The notes beneath the pieces are model-generated. The model saw nothing but the letters and a program-made list of their open reading frames with translations. It had not been told where the DNA came from and ran no database searches. A stretch of DNA of 64,000 bases from Latescibacteria bacterium UBA6620 (lineage in GTDB: Bacteria > Latescibacterota > UBA2968), in NCBI GenBank assembly GCA_002433075.1, contig DJHM01000033.1, forward strand, positions 162,707-226,706, read 5' to 3'. A program made the translations under genes and the position numbers. This document shows, piece after piece, positions 7,782 to 17,323 of this stretch (its first letter is position 1; every line of letters starts with the position of its first letter).

Positions 7782-9085
7782 CCCGGCCTCCGACCGAGGC
7801 GCAACATCGAGATTCCGGTGGCAGCGATCAGCAGGTTGGGCAACCACATCGAAAGCCACGGCGCGACATATCCCCGATCAGCCAACTTCTCTCCACCGAT
7901 CAGGAATAGCCAGTAGACCAGGAAGAGCGCGATGCTGATCGCGGCGGCGACGGTAGGCCCTCCGCGTCTTACCCGGAGGCCTACAGGTGCCGCAATCAAC
8001 ACAAAAACCAGACAGGCGACGGGGATCGAGAATTTCTTGTGCACCTCGACCCGAAGTCGGTCGGCCTGGCGGCGTTTGTGTCCAGCTAGGACTGCATCAG
8101 CACGAGCCCGTGAAGCGACGTATCGATAGTCTTCCGGGCCACCCGCCAATCGTCGCCCGCCTTCCTCTTTCTCCCCCAGTAGGGCGCGCCGGGTAAAAGC
8201 CCCCCATCGGGCGTTGCCGTCCGCTTCGAGTGCAGCGGCCTCCCGATCGTATTCGGCCACACGGTCCCACATCGTGGCGACTCGCATTTCCCGGTCGTTT
8301 CGATAGCCCGATACGGTACGGGAGAGCTTCTGCCCCGCTTCCCCCAACCTCATCCTCAACGATTTGAATGCACCGCTCACGTAAACGTCCGGGGAGGCCT
8401 CATCCACCCGATCGATCGTCCCCGAACGCAAATCCAGGAACGCCTCATCGCGAATTTCAGCGAAGGTGAGTTCCCCGTGGTCTGCCCGGATCGTCGTCGG
8501 GTAGCCGCTGGCATCGTACTTGTAGATAAGCACGTCTCGCAGTGTCGAAGTCTCCCCCTCGATTTCGCCGATCAGGATATGGTAGTTCGAGAAGTCCTGG
8601 ATAAATACACCCGTCCGGCCTTCGAGTGAAACCGTCGGGCGTTTCCGGTGAATGTCCATCATCAGAAGGCGGGCCGCGTGGTTGAAGTCAGGCAGAACCC
8701 GATCGTTGAACCACACGAGAGCGAGGGCCACGACGACCGCCAGAGCAAGAGCGGGCCAGAGGAGCTGGTGGAAACCCACGCCAAGAGCGCGCATCGCCGC
8801 AATTTCGTTGTCGCCACTGAGACGACCGAACGCCATCAGGCTCCCGACCAGAATCGACATCGGTACGGCCAGCGCGATCTGCCAGGCCGAATGCAGAAAA
8901 AACAATTCGGCCGCAACCCTGACAGAGACCCCGCGTCCCAATATCATATCCGCGGCCTGGAGCATCGTGTCGAGAACCAGCAGGAGCATGATCACCGCAA
9001 AGGCGAACAGAATCGGTAGAAGATGCTCCTTCACCACGTAGATACCCAACACCATCGAGGACCCAACCCGTTGAAATTGATTCAC
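7778..9085 (-). CDS. lptF: LPS export permease LptF/LptG family (first copy)
   Basis: 435 residues. Same fold as its neighbour: N-terminal helices (LLPILFAFAVIMLLLVLDTM), the conserved block LAVPMSILVGSLMAFGRLSGDNEIAAMRA, a periplasmic domain enlarged by an Arg/Glu-rich helical insertion at about 230-320 (EYDREAAALEADGNARWG), and C-terminal helices with KKFSIPVACLVFVLIAAPVG. It is translationally coupled to the next gene by a GTGA overlap. The insertion makes it longer than the usual 350-370 residues. It is divergent from sprA, so the left flank of this locus is outer-membrane biogenesis. Confidence 0.85.
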   Translation of the reverse strand: MNQFQRVGSSMVLGIYVVKEHLLPILFAFAVIMLLLVLDTMLQAADMILGRGVSVRVAAELFFLHSAWQIALAVPMSILVGSLMAFGRLSGDNEIAAMRALGVGFHQLLWPALALAVVVALALVWFNDRVLPDFNHAARLLMMDIHRKRPTVSLEGRTGVFIQDFSNYHILIGEIEGETSTLRDVLIYKYDASGYPTTIRADHGELTFAEIRDEAFLDLRSGTIDRVDEASPDVYVSGAFKSLRMRLGEAGQKLSRTVSGYRNDREMRVATMWDRVAEYDREAAALEADGNARWGAFTRRALLGEKEEGGRRLAGGPEDYRYVASRARADAVLAGHKRRQADRLRVEVHKKFSIPVACLVFVLIAAPVGLRVRRGGPTVAAAISIALFLVYWLFLIGGEKLADRGYVAPWLSMWLPNLLIAATGISMLRLGRRPG

Positions 9086-9270
9086 TTAGACTATCCCCTG
9101 GGATCTCTGAATATAGGCCATCCCCCTGCAGGGTGGGAAGCAGGCATCCCCCCTTTTCCCTTGCCCGGCCAGAACCCTTGGACTATTTTTTCGATCGTTC
9201 CCGCACACGCAAGTCTATACCCTCCCTTGACTTCCGTCATTTCCCGTACGTCGCCTCAAAGGTCCGGCAT

Positions 9271-12200
9271 TTGAGCTCGAAGCGACTTTGGCAACGCCTC
9301 CGACAACGCGGAATCCCCTTCGCAGCCCTTCTCCTGGCCGTTCCTCCTGCGCGCGCCGACATTGGTCTCGACGTGCCGGACCCGCTTGCCCTTGATCGTT
9401 TCGCCACCGCCCCGCCTCGCAATTTTGCTCCCAAGAAACAGTGGCCACCCGCCGTCGACGCACGGGCCTCCCGGTTCCTCGAGGTCGGGTCCCGCCTCCT
9501 CGACGATCGTTCGATGCGCATTATGGTTTTCGAGCAGATTGCGGGCACCCCGCAAGGTCTGCCCGTCGTGATGTCCCTGAACGAGTGGAACCGACTTCGG
9601 CATGACCACGACACCTCCCGGTTCCTGACATCACAGCTAGGGCGCGAGATCAGAAGACGCGATGGGGACCGTGGCGGACTCGTCGACATCAAAATCCCGT
9701 TTAGGGTTCCCAGAGGCCTGAGCGCCATCACAGGCGAGGGTGAAACACGACTGAACATCACCGCGCGTCAGCGTATGGACCTGTCCGGCGTCAGCCAGTT
9801 CACCGACGGCGAAGCTCAGTCCGCGGCTACCCAAAACTCCAAGTTTCCGACCATCGCCTTCGAACAGGAATCGCAGGTCAACGTAAATGGCGAAATCGGC
9901 GACAAGATCACGGTCAACCTCGAACAGAACAGCAATCGCCAGCTCGACCTGAGCGAATCGTTGCGTCTTCGCTATACGGGCGACGAGGACGCCATCATCC
10001 ATACCATCGAGGCAGGGAACACGAACCTCAACCTCCCCGGTACTCGGCTGATCGGATTCAACGCCGGACGCGGTGGCCTGTTCGGAATTAAAGGCGAGGG
10101 CACCCTCGGAGGATTCGACCTGACCGTCGTCACCACACAGGACAAGGGGTCGAGCAACCGGAAGACCTTCCAGGGACAGGCCGAGGAGTTCTCCGACGAA
10201 ATCCGAGACTTTGCCTTCCTCGAGAACGTCTACTTTTTCTTCGATCAGGTGCATCGCCGGGCCTTCCCCGACGATCCCACTCAGCGGGACCTGATCGACA
10301 TCAACAGCGTTGACGTTTACATCAACGACTTCAACGACCTCAACGACATCGAGGATCGCGCGTTCCCCGGGCTGGCCCTGGCCATCTGGTCGAGTGAGGG
10401 CGTCCCCGACGAGGAGACATCGCGAGAGCACCCCGGGGGCATCGAAGAGGGCGCGTTCCACCAGTTGGATCGCGCCAGCTACCAGATCGACCCCAGGGGG
10501 TATCTCGTCCTGACCAACACGCGCGTGTCAGGAGGAAGTGCGCTGGCTGTCGCTTACCGTACCGTCGACGGCCGCAGGTTCGGCGATGTCGGGTTCATCC
10601 CCGGACCCAACACCACGCGAGTGCAGCTCAAGTTGCTCAAATCGAAAAACCAGACCAGCAGTTCCGTCACGTGGGACCTCGCCTGGAAGAACGTCTACAG
10701 TCTGAGCGGAAGGAACATCGAGCCTGAAGGATTCGACCTGCGCATCCTGAAAGAGATTCCGGGGCAGGAAGACCTCGACAGCGAAGGTGGGAAACCCTAC
10801 ATCCAGATCTTCGAACTCGACACACACACCAACAACTCGTCGGCCTCCTCCCCGCCTGACAACCGGGTCGACACGGATAACGGCAACAACATTCCGGGGC
10901 TCAATCTTCGGGACGGCCACCTGGTTTTCCCGTTCCTGGAACCGTTCGGCAAAGCGGGTTCGGACAGTGCTCCGATCGCCGAGCCAGTGCCCGACCTCTA
11001 TACAGAAAACAACCGGACCACCCGCGCCGAGAAGAGCAAGTATTTCCTTCGTTTCACATCCCGTAGCCGTGCCACACGCTTCAATCTCGCCGCCGGAGTC
11101 ATTGAAGGCAGCGAGGTCGTGCGGCTCAACAACCGGCAGCTCGTCCGAGGTACGGACTACACGATCGAGTACAATTTCGGCACCATCTCGTTCATCGGCG
11201 ACGCCGCGAACCAGGTCTCCGACCCCACGGCGAACCTCAAGATCGATTTCGATTCGAAGGACCCGTTCGGTGGGTTCGGTCAACAGAAGAGCCTCCTCGG
11301 TATCCGGCTCGAGCACCCGCTAGACGACCAGTTTTCTTTCCTCGGCATGACGATGCTCTACAGCAGCCAGTCCACGCCGGCCCAACGCGTCAGGGTGGGG
11401 CAGGAGCCAGCCAGGACGTTCATCTGGGATGCCAACGCCCGGCTGCGATACAAACCCGAAATCCTGACCGACATCGTCAACTGGATCCCATTCGTCAATT
11501 CCTCTCAGCAATCCCAAATGGACATCGACCTCGAGGTCGCCCAAAGCATCCCCAATCCCAACACGAAGGGCATCGCCTACATCGACGACTTCGAAGGATC
11601 GCAGGAGGAACTTCGCTTCCCCATCTTCAAGGGGTCGTGGTCGCAGGCCAGCACGCCGGTCCGGGGCGGTCGCAAGCTCAACCCCGACGTCACCCGAAAG
11701 GGCCGTTTGACGTGGTACACACCAATCACCCGTGACCGAATTTCGCAGCTCGAGATTCAGCCTAACCGGACCGATCTGACGACAGAGAAGGCCATCACCG
11801 ACATCCTGCAGCTCCGATTTGAAGCTGCGCGCACCCTCGGGAACGGTCTTCCCGGATTTCCCGACCGCATTCGCGACAACACAAGAGGCCGCCCTGAGGA
11901 ATCCTGGGCGGGGCTGATGACCAACCTTGGAGGCTGGGACCTTTCGCGGTCCAAGTTCATCGAAATCTGGATTAAGGGCGCCGATGGGAGAATGCATATC
12001 GATCTGGGAGAGATCTCGGAGCGAATCGACCTGCCTCTCGGCGAGGACACCAACCAGTTCAGGACCGAGGACGAACCCATCGGTGGCCTTCTGACCGGCG
12101 ACGGCATCGCCACCTCGGCCGAAGACCTGGGCCTCGACGGCTTGACCGATTCCGAAGAAGCGGTGCTTTTCAGGGAAAGGTGGCCTAACGCACCTGTCCC

Positions 12201-15200
12201 GGCAGACCCGGCCGGCGATAACTTTGCCGACGTGAACCTGGACGCCCCACGTGACGATCCGGATCGCTATCCCTCCGGAGTCAACGGGACGCAGGGAAAC
12301 AGCCCCGAGCGGAACTCCCTGCCCGATACCGAAGACCTGAACAAGAACGGATTCCTCGATCAGGAGAATAACTTCGTCCGCTACAGCTTCGACCTATCGA
12401 CCAACCGCGGATTCAACCCTGAATCCGGGTCCTACGTGGATGGCATCTCCGTTCTCGTCGACGGAACAAAATCCGACAGTACCAGCAACCCCTGGCGGCT
12501 CATCCGCCTTCCGCTTCGTGGCCAGCGAGCGCCACGCACGGTCGAGGGCACTCCCGATACGACGTTTTCTACACTCATCGACTTCGCCAGAGTGTGGATC
12601 GAACACGATGCTTCGAGGGAAGAGATCTCGATCTGGGAATTCAAAGCGGTCGGTAACGACTGGCAGGAGGACGACCAGCCCGCAACAAATGTGTCCGGAG
12701 ATTTCGAGGTCTCCAGCATTGGAACCGATAACGCCATCTATATGCCCCCGCCCAACCTCGACCTCGAACAGGATCCCACGACGGGCCTGATCCTCACGGA
12801 ACGCTCTCTGGCGTTCGACTTCGAAGAACTCGCCGTCAACGAAACCGTTACCGCCTCACGCACGTTCGTTCAGGGTGAAGATTACACACGATACGGAACG
12901 ATGCGTCTATTCGTGCACGGCGGCGACAACACCACCACGTTTCCAGCTCCGGAGGACAGTCTGAGCGGTAGGCTTACGCCGCTCGAGTTGTTCCTGCGAT
13001 TCAGTCCGGCCAAGGACGATACACTGAACATCTATGAGTTCCGACTCGGGGTCTACCAGGGCTGGGAAGCCAACACGCTCGAAATCGACCTCGAGTTGAT
13101 GACTCAGCTGAAGGGACAATTGCTCGACCTCCGTACCGCCCAGGCCGAGTCCGACACCCTCTCGCTCTCCCTTACGGCGGGCGACATCCCGGTCGACTAC
13201 AGCCGCGAGAGAAACCAAATCCGAACGATCGGCCCCGAGCCCACGTATGTCGTCAGAGGAAACCCTTCCCTCAACCGCATTAAGTCTTTCACGCTCGGTC
13301 TGCACAACCGGACTGACAGCCTCCAGGCCGAAGGGGAAGCGCTATCGATCCCACAATCCCTGTCGGGTCAGCTCTGGGTCGACGAACTGACCGTGGATGG
13401 TATCCGCAAGAACAGGGCTCTCTCCGCCCTGGCCAGTATGCGAACCGTCCTGGCCGATCTCGGTAACTTCAACATGGAACTGGAGCGCAGAAGTGGCGAC
13501 TTCCAGGATCTACAGGGTGTGGCCTCCGGGAACACGACGTCTCGAATCGTGCTCAATACCGACATGAATCTCGATAAATTCCTGCCCAGCCAGTGGCAGA
13601 CGTCGATTCCGATCCGATACAGCTACAATCGAACCACCTCGGTACCTCGCATCCGCCGGGGCTCGGACATCGTGCTGACCTCGGACCAGAAGAACAACGA
13701 GAGCGACATCAATTCGCAGAGCCGGCTTAACCTGACCTTCCGTAAGCGCGCGGCCAGGGAGAACCCGAGGCTGCTCTCCAAAATTTTCTTCGAGCGGGTC
13801 GACGCCTCGATCAACCTCGTGAGCTCGAGCACCACGAACGGTGCCATCACCAGAAGAAGGTCGAACACCAACGACCAGCTGACGGGAACATTCAACTACA
13901 ACCTCAACCTCCCCCAGAAGCAGTCGGTAAAACCGTTCAAGTGGGTGCCCCTGTTCAAGTCGCTTCGAGAAACCGATTTCTTCTATCTACCCTCTACCGT
14001 CCGCTACGGAATCCGCTTCAACCGAAACATCAGCGACGGAAGTGACTTCTCGGCCGTCGTCGAGGAAGATCCGAATCGAATCGACACCCATACGGAAAAC
14101 TTCACCCTGAACGAAAACTACGACATCAAGCTTCTCCCCTTCCGAAGCCTGACGACCAACTACAAGCTCGGCATCGACCGAGACCTTCGTGGCGCCCTCA
14201 GCGTCCCAGGGCTCCAGTTCGGCCACGAAACCAGCCGCACGCAGAACTTTACCGTGGGCTACACACCCAAAATGTTCAGATGGCTGACGACCAACGCGCA
14301 GTATAGCGCCGGTTATCGAGAAAACCTCGAGACGGGTGGCCAGCGCACGCCGATCGGCAACCTTCGCCGGGGGTTGACTGTCAACAACCAGAACCAGGCG
14401 AGCCTTCGGCTCGGCTTCAACTTTGCATCGTTCTTCCGAGGGCTCTCCCGACCCAAACGGCACTTCGCGCTTCGGTTCATCGGTCGCGCGGGAGCCACCG
14501 TCAACAACGTGAACGCATCTGTGGCTCGCACGAAAAACCTCGGACTGTTCGGGCTAAGAGAGCGCCCCTCTTTGTCGTACCAGTTCGGCCTCACCGACAC
14601 GACATTCGTCGAAACCTTCGAGACAGGTGGCCTGACCCGGACCAATTCAAAACAGATTCAGGATCGTGCGGACCTTGGCGCTTCCCTCCGGCTTCCTGCC
14701 GGCTTCAGCGTGCAGTCGAACGTCAACTTCAGCCACAACCGGACGTTCAACAATGCCAACGCCGAGGAGAAACTCACAACCCTCCCCGACCTGAGCTTCA
14801 GCTGGCGCGGCATCGAACAGCTCCCCATTCTGAGATGGTTCTGGACGAGCACCAATGTCAACTCCAGCTACAAGCGCACCAAGACCCGCCGCGGAGAGCC
14901 GGCGTCCCTGGACGGCATCTTCCACGCACTGGACACTCTCACGATCACCAACGATATTCGAGCCACTCAGATGAGCCCGATGGTCTCCCTGTCGACACGA
15001 TGGCGGAACGGCATGTCGACAACGCTTCAGACCAATCGCACCAAGCAGACAGACCTTCGGTTTCAGCGAAACATCCAGAGAAACGAGGAAGGCCGTTTTC
15101 CGACACAGGCCGAACGTACCATCGGCACCACGTTCACGGAGTCTTCCAGCCTTCGTGCACAGCTCAGATATTCGATCAAGCCCAGCCTTTTTGGCAGTCT

Positions 15201-15543
15201 GGAAAGCAATATCGACCTCGACCTGACCTTCGACACGAGCGGGAACACCACGCTCGAGATCCCGCGGGACGTGGCCGTGGCGGCACCCGATCCCGCACCA
15301 GGGCCCGATCCAGGGGCAGATGGGGCTGCGTCAGATGCGACCGACCCGACGATCGACGAATCGGGAGGTCAGTTCCGAAGAAACGAGAGCACGTGGGGCG
15401 CGAAGATCGGCGCGCAGTATCGCTTCAGCAGCCACTTCACCGGGGGGATGTCATTCGGTCATCAGCGGAGGCGCGACAAGCTCCGCGAGTTGACAAACCT
15501 TCAGTTCGAATTCCGACTGTTCGGCGAAATCGAGTTTAACTGA
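9271..15543 (+). CDS. sprA: SprA-type giant outer-membrane translocon (type IX secretion)
   Basis: About 2,090 residues. The start is set at TTG 9271, preceded by AAAGG with eight-base spacing and opening a signal peptide (RGIPFAALLLAVPPARA, cut before DIG); the longer reading from 9133 has no such start. SprA forms the 36-strand outer-membrane pore of the type IX secretion system. Family marks seen: AYIDDFEGSQEE near residue 770, SWAGLMTNLGGWDLSRSKFI and its sugar-binding-like fold, DTEDLNKNGFLDQENN calcium-type loop, repeated IEIWIKG/VWIEHD jelly-roll elements, and a long C-terminal series of amphipathic strands ending FEFRLFGEIEFN, a typical beta-barrel C terminus. Other type IX genes are not in this window. 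It is followed after 12 bases by the comEA-like gene. Confidence 0.9.
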   Translation: MSSKRLWQRLRQRGIPFAALLLAVPPARADIGLDVPDPLALDRFATAPPRNFAPKKQWPPAVDARASRFLEVGSRLLDDRSMRIMVFEQIAGTPQGLPVVMSLNEWNRLRHDHDTSRFLTSQLGREIRRRDGDRGGLVDIKIPFRVPRGLSAITGEGETRLNITARQRMDLSGVSQFTDGEAQSAATQNSKFPTIAFEQESQVNVNGEIGDKITVNLEQNSNRQLDLSESLRLRYTGDEDAIIHTIEAGNTNLNLPGTRLIGFNAGRGGLFGIKGEGTLGGFDLTVVTTQDKGSSNRKTFQGQAEEFSDEIRDFAFLENVYFFFDQVHRRAFPDDPTQRDLIDINSVDVYINDFNDLNDIEDRAFPGLALAIWSSEGVPDEETSREHPGGIEEGAFHQLDRASYQIDPRGYLVLTNTRVSGGSALAVAYRTVDGRRFGDVGFIPGPNTTRVQLKLLKSKNQTSSSVTWDLAWKNVYSLSGRNIEPEGFDLRILKEIPGQEDLDSEGGKPYIQIFELDTHTNNSSASSPPDNRVDTDNGNNIPGLNLRDGHLVFPFLEPFGKAGSDSAPIAEPVPDLYTENNRTTRAEKSKYFLRFTSRSRATRFNLAAGVIEGSEVVRLNNRQLVRGTDYTIEYNFGTISFIGDAANQVSDPTANLKIDFDSKDPFGGFGQQKSLLGIRLEHPLDDQFSFLGMTMLYSSQSTPAQRVRVGQEPARTFIWDANARLRYKPEILTDIVNWIPFVNSSQQSQMDIDLEVAQSIPNPNTKGIAYIDDFEGSQEELRFPIFKGSWSQASTPVRGGRKLNPDVTRKGRLTWYTPITRDRISQLEIQPNRTDLTTEKAITDILQLRFEAARTLGNGLPGFPDRIRDNTRGRPEESWAGLMTNLGGWDLSRSKFIEIWIKGADGRMHIDLGEISERIDLPLGEDTNQFRTEDEPIGGLLTGDGIATSAEDLGLDGLTDSEEAVLFRERWPNAPVPADPAGDNFADVNLDAPRDDPDRYPSGVNGTQGNSPERNSLPDTEDLNKNGFLDQENNFVRYSFDLSTNRGFNPESGSYVDGISVLVDGTKSDSTSNPWRLIRLPLRGQRAPRTVEGTPDTTFSTLIDFARVWIEHDASREEISIWEFKAVGNDWQEDDQPATNVSGDFEVSSIGTDNAIYMPPPNLDLEQDPTTGLILTERSLAFDFEELAVNETVTASRTFVQGEDYTRYGTMRLFVHGGDNTTTFPAPEDSLSGRLTPLELFLRFSPAKDDTLNIYEFRLGVYQGWEANTLEIDLELMTQLKGQLLDLRTAQAESDTLSLSLTAGDIPVDYSRERNQIRTIGPEPTYVVRGNPSLNRIKSFTLGLHNRTDSLQAEGEALSIPQSLSGQLWVDELTVDGIRKNRALSALASMRTVLADLGNFNMELERRSGDFQDLQGVASGNTTSRIVLNTDMNLDKFLPSQWQTSIPIRYSYNRTTSVPRIRRGSDIVLTSDQKNNESDINSQSRLNLTFRKRAARENPRLLSKIFFERVDASINLVSSSTTNGAITRRRSNTNDQLTGTFNYNLNLPQKQSVKPFKWVPLFKSLRETDFFYLPSTVRYGIRFNRNISDGSDFSAVVEEDPNRIDTHTENFTLNENYDIKLLPFRSLTTNYKLGIDRDLRGALSVPGLQFGHETSRTQNFTVGYTPKMFRWLTTNAQYSAGYRENLETGGQRTPIGNLRRGLTVNNQNQASLRLGFNFASFFRGLSRPKRHFALRFIGRAGATVNNVNASVARTKNLGLFGLRERPSLSYQFGLTDTTFVETFETGGLTRTNSKQIQDRADLGASLRLPAGFSVQSNVNFSHNRTFNNANAEEKLTTLPDLSFSWRGIEQLPILRWFWTSTNVNSSYKRTKTRRGEPASLDGIFHALDTLTITNDIRATQMSPMVSLSTRWRNGMSTTLQTNRTKQTDLRFQRNIQRNEEGRFPTQAERTIGTTFTESSSLRAQLRYSIKPSLFGSLESNIDLDLTFDTSGNTTLEIPRDVAVAAPDPAPGPDPGADGAASDATDPTIDESGGQFRRNESTWGAKIGAQYRFSSHFTGGMSFGHQRRRDKLRELTNLQFEFRLFGEIEFN

Positions 15544-15555
15544 TCCGGAGGTCGT

Positions 15556-15945
15556 GTGACCTTCAACCGCAACGAACGGATCGCGCTGCTGGTTCTATGT
15601 GGAGCCCCCCTCCTCGGGTCGGGCGTCAGCCTCTACGATTATCTGTGGCCAGCCCACATCGAAGACTTCCAGGTTCACCACGGAGCGGTACCGGTACCCG
15701 AGACGAACGAAGAGACGATTACCGTGGAGCCCGCTGTCGGCACCACCCACATCGACATCAACACCGCGTCGATAAAGGAACTTCAACGACTTCCACGGGT
15801 GGGCCCGGCCATCGCTCAGCGGATCATCGACTATCGAACGGCCAACGGTCCCTTCCGGGCTGTCGACGACCTCACCTCCGTCCGTCGCATCGGCCTTAAG
15901 AACCTGACTAGGCTGAAACCACTTCTGACCGTCTCTCCGCCCTGA
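15556..15945 (+). CDS. ComEA-like helix-hairpin-helix protein
   Basis: 129 residues, GTG start with GGAGG just upstream. One N-terminal transmembrane helix (IALLVLCGAPLLGSGVSLYDYL) and a C-terminal tandem helix-hairpin-helix: HIDINTASIKELQRLPRVGP followed by AIAQRIIDYRTANGPF. This is the ComEA layout, the periplasmic DNA receptor of natural transformation, where the second half binds duplex DNA. Context supports this: a PilM-like gene follows and dprA lies 2.4 kb downstream on the same strand. The stop overlaps the next start (TGATG). Confidence 0.82.
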   Translation: MTFNRNERIALLVLCGAPLLGSGVSLYDYLWPAHIEDFQVHHGAVPVPETNEETITVEPAVGTTHIDINTASIKELQRLPRVGPAIAQRIIDYRTANGPFRAVDDLTSVRRIGLKNLTRLKPLLTVSPP

Positions 15946-16778
15946 TGGCCGTCGTGGGACTCCACCTGGGCGATCGAGACGTCGTCGCCGCGACGCTCGA
16001 CGAAAACCTGATATCGCACGCGACGACTGATTGGGAAGGTCCGTCCGGCAAGGTCGGAACCTTCGCCGATCGTCTCGTCGGGGCGCTTGAAAATCTGGAC
16101 ACATCCGAGGGTGATCCCATCTGGATCTCCCTGCCACCGGGTTACATTCACCTTCGACGCATCCCACTCGAAATCGCAGGGGAACGCGATCGCAGGACCC
16201 ACCTCGGCTGGGAGGCCGCCCAGACTCTGGGACAGGCTCCCGAAAACCTGACGTTGCGACATTGGGCGAGCGGGAGTGTGGCCATCTGGGAAGCCGTCAG
16301 GGCGGATCTGGTCGCGGGCATTGATCAGCGCCTCGAAACGGCGGGATTCCACCTCGGTGGGGTATGCGCCGAACCCGTCGCACTGTATCAGGCCATGCTG
16401 GAGGACCCCGAAACGTGGCAGGCGGGCGTCGCCCTCTCCGCGGACTGGGTTTCGATCGCCGCGGGTTCCAGTCGGGCCCTCGTCCTGGCGGAGTCCATTC
16501 GCATGGACGCCCCGGACAAACAGACCCTCGAGGATGTCGCCGACCTCGTCTCGAGCCGAATCCGGGGACGAGCGGAGCGCTTCGCCTCCTTTTCTGTCGC
16601 CGGCAGCGCGCGCGGCCAGGTCGATGACTTCGCACGACACCTTGCGATTGCAGCCGGCATAGAGGCCCCGCTACTTCAGGCCCCGGGCAGCACCGTTTCC
16701 GACGACCCCGAATTCGGCACACGCGTCGCCCTGGCCGCAGGGGCCGCCAGATCTTCAAAAACAGGACTACCCTCATGA
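15945..16778 (+). CDS. PilM-like actin-fold protein (putative)
   Basis: 277 residues. Not firmly recognised. The N terminus (AVVGLHLGDRDVVAATLDEN) resembles the first phosphate loop of actin-like ATPases. The segment PIWISLPPGYIHLRRIPLEIAG, followed by RTHLGWEAAQTLGQAPENL, resembles PilM/ComM-type pilus assembly proteins, in which a strand pair precedes a conserved WEA/YEA helix. Gly-rich ATP-binding loops are weak, so it may not bind nucleotide. It overlaps comEA (TGATG) and coaD (ATGA), so all are translationally coupled. A role with ComEA in DNA uptake or a type IV pilus is inference from position. Confidence 0.5.
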   Translation: MAVVGLHLGDRDVVAATLDENLISHATTDWEGPSGKVGTFADRLVGALENLDTSEGDPIWISLPPGYIHLRRIPLEIAGERDRRTHLGWEAAQTLGQAPENLTLRHWASGSVAIWEAVRADLVAGIDQRLETAGFHLGGVCAEPVALYQAMLEDPETWQAGVALSADWVSIAAGSSRALVLAESIRMDAPDKQTLEDVADLVSSRIRGRAERFASFSVAGSARGQVDDFARHLAIAAGIEAPLLQAPGSTVSDDPEFGTRVALAAGAARSSKTGLPS

Positions 16779-17254
16779 CCACCGCACTCTATCCCGGATC
16801 GTTCGATCCGGTCACCTTCGGTCACATCGACCTCATTCGTCGAGCGCTCGAAATTTTCGACCAAGTAGTCGTAGCTGTCGGGGAGAACCCGTCCAAAAGT
16901 CCCGTGTTCACGGCTGCGGAGCGGGTCGCACTGATTCGACAGGCAGTGCAGAAACCCGAGGTCGAGGTCGTCGACTATCAGGGGCTGACCGTTCACTTCG
17001 CACGCGACCGGGGGATTCACACAGTCATCCGGTGTCTGCGCACGGCCGGTGAATACGAAACAGAACTCGGATGGGCCTCGGCCAGTCGCCGCCTGCTCCC
17101 CGATCTGGAGGCGGTATATTTCCTCCCCAGTCCCGAGTTCGCTCATCTCAGCTCCACCGTTGTCAGAGAAATCGCCCAATTCGGCGGCGATCTCTCTCCC
17201 TTCGTGCCCCCCCACGTTCAATCAGCGCTCGAAGAAAAATTCCCACCACGCTGA
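16775..17254 (+). CDS. coaD: Phosphopantetheine adenylyltransferase
   Basis: 159 residues, the usual length. Fourth step of coenzyme A synthesis: 4'-phosphopantetheine plus ATP gives dephospho-CoA. Motifs: nucleotidyltransferase YPGSFDPVTFGHIDLIRRA with the HxGH-like TFGH, substrate loop IRCLRTAGEYETEL (the family usually reads RGLR; here Cys replaces Gly), and PSPEFAHLSSTVVREIAQFGGD. The family's MN pair in the FEYELQMALMN helix is replaced by ASA, a minor oddity. The start overlaps the previous stop (ATGA). Confidence 0.93.
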   Translation: MTTALYPGSFDPVTFGHIDLIRRALEIFDQVVVAVGENPSKSPVFTAAERVALIRQAVQKPEVEVVDYQGLTVHFARDRGIHTVIRCLRTAGEYETELGWASASRRLLPDLEAVYFLPSPEFAHLSSTVVREIAQFGGDLSPFVPPHVQSALEEKFPPR

Positions 17255-17273
17255 CGTAGTTTCCACCCGCTTC

Positions 17274-17303
17274 TTGGCACCAATGCCCCAGACTGACTAT
17301 ACT
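17274..17303 (+). promoter_or_regulatory. Promoter for obg
   Basis: TTGGCA (17274-17279), 18-base spacer, TATACT (17298-17303); GGGAG ribosome binding site at 17311-17315 and GTG start at 17324. Confidence 0.6.
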
Positions 17304-17323
17304 TGGGCCAGGGAGATCCACGA

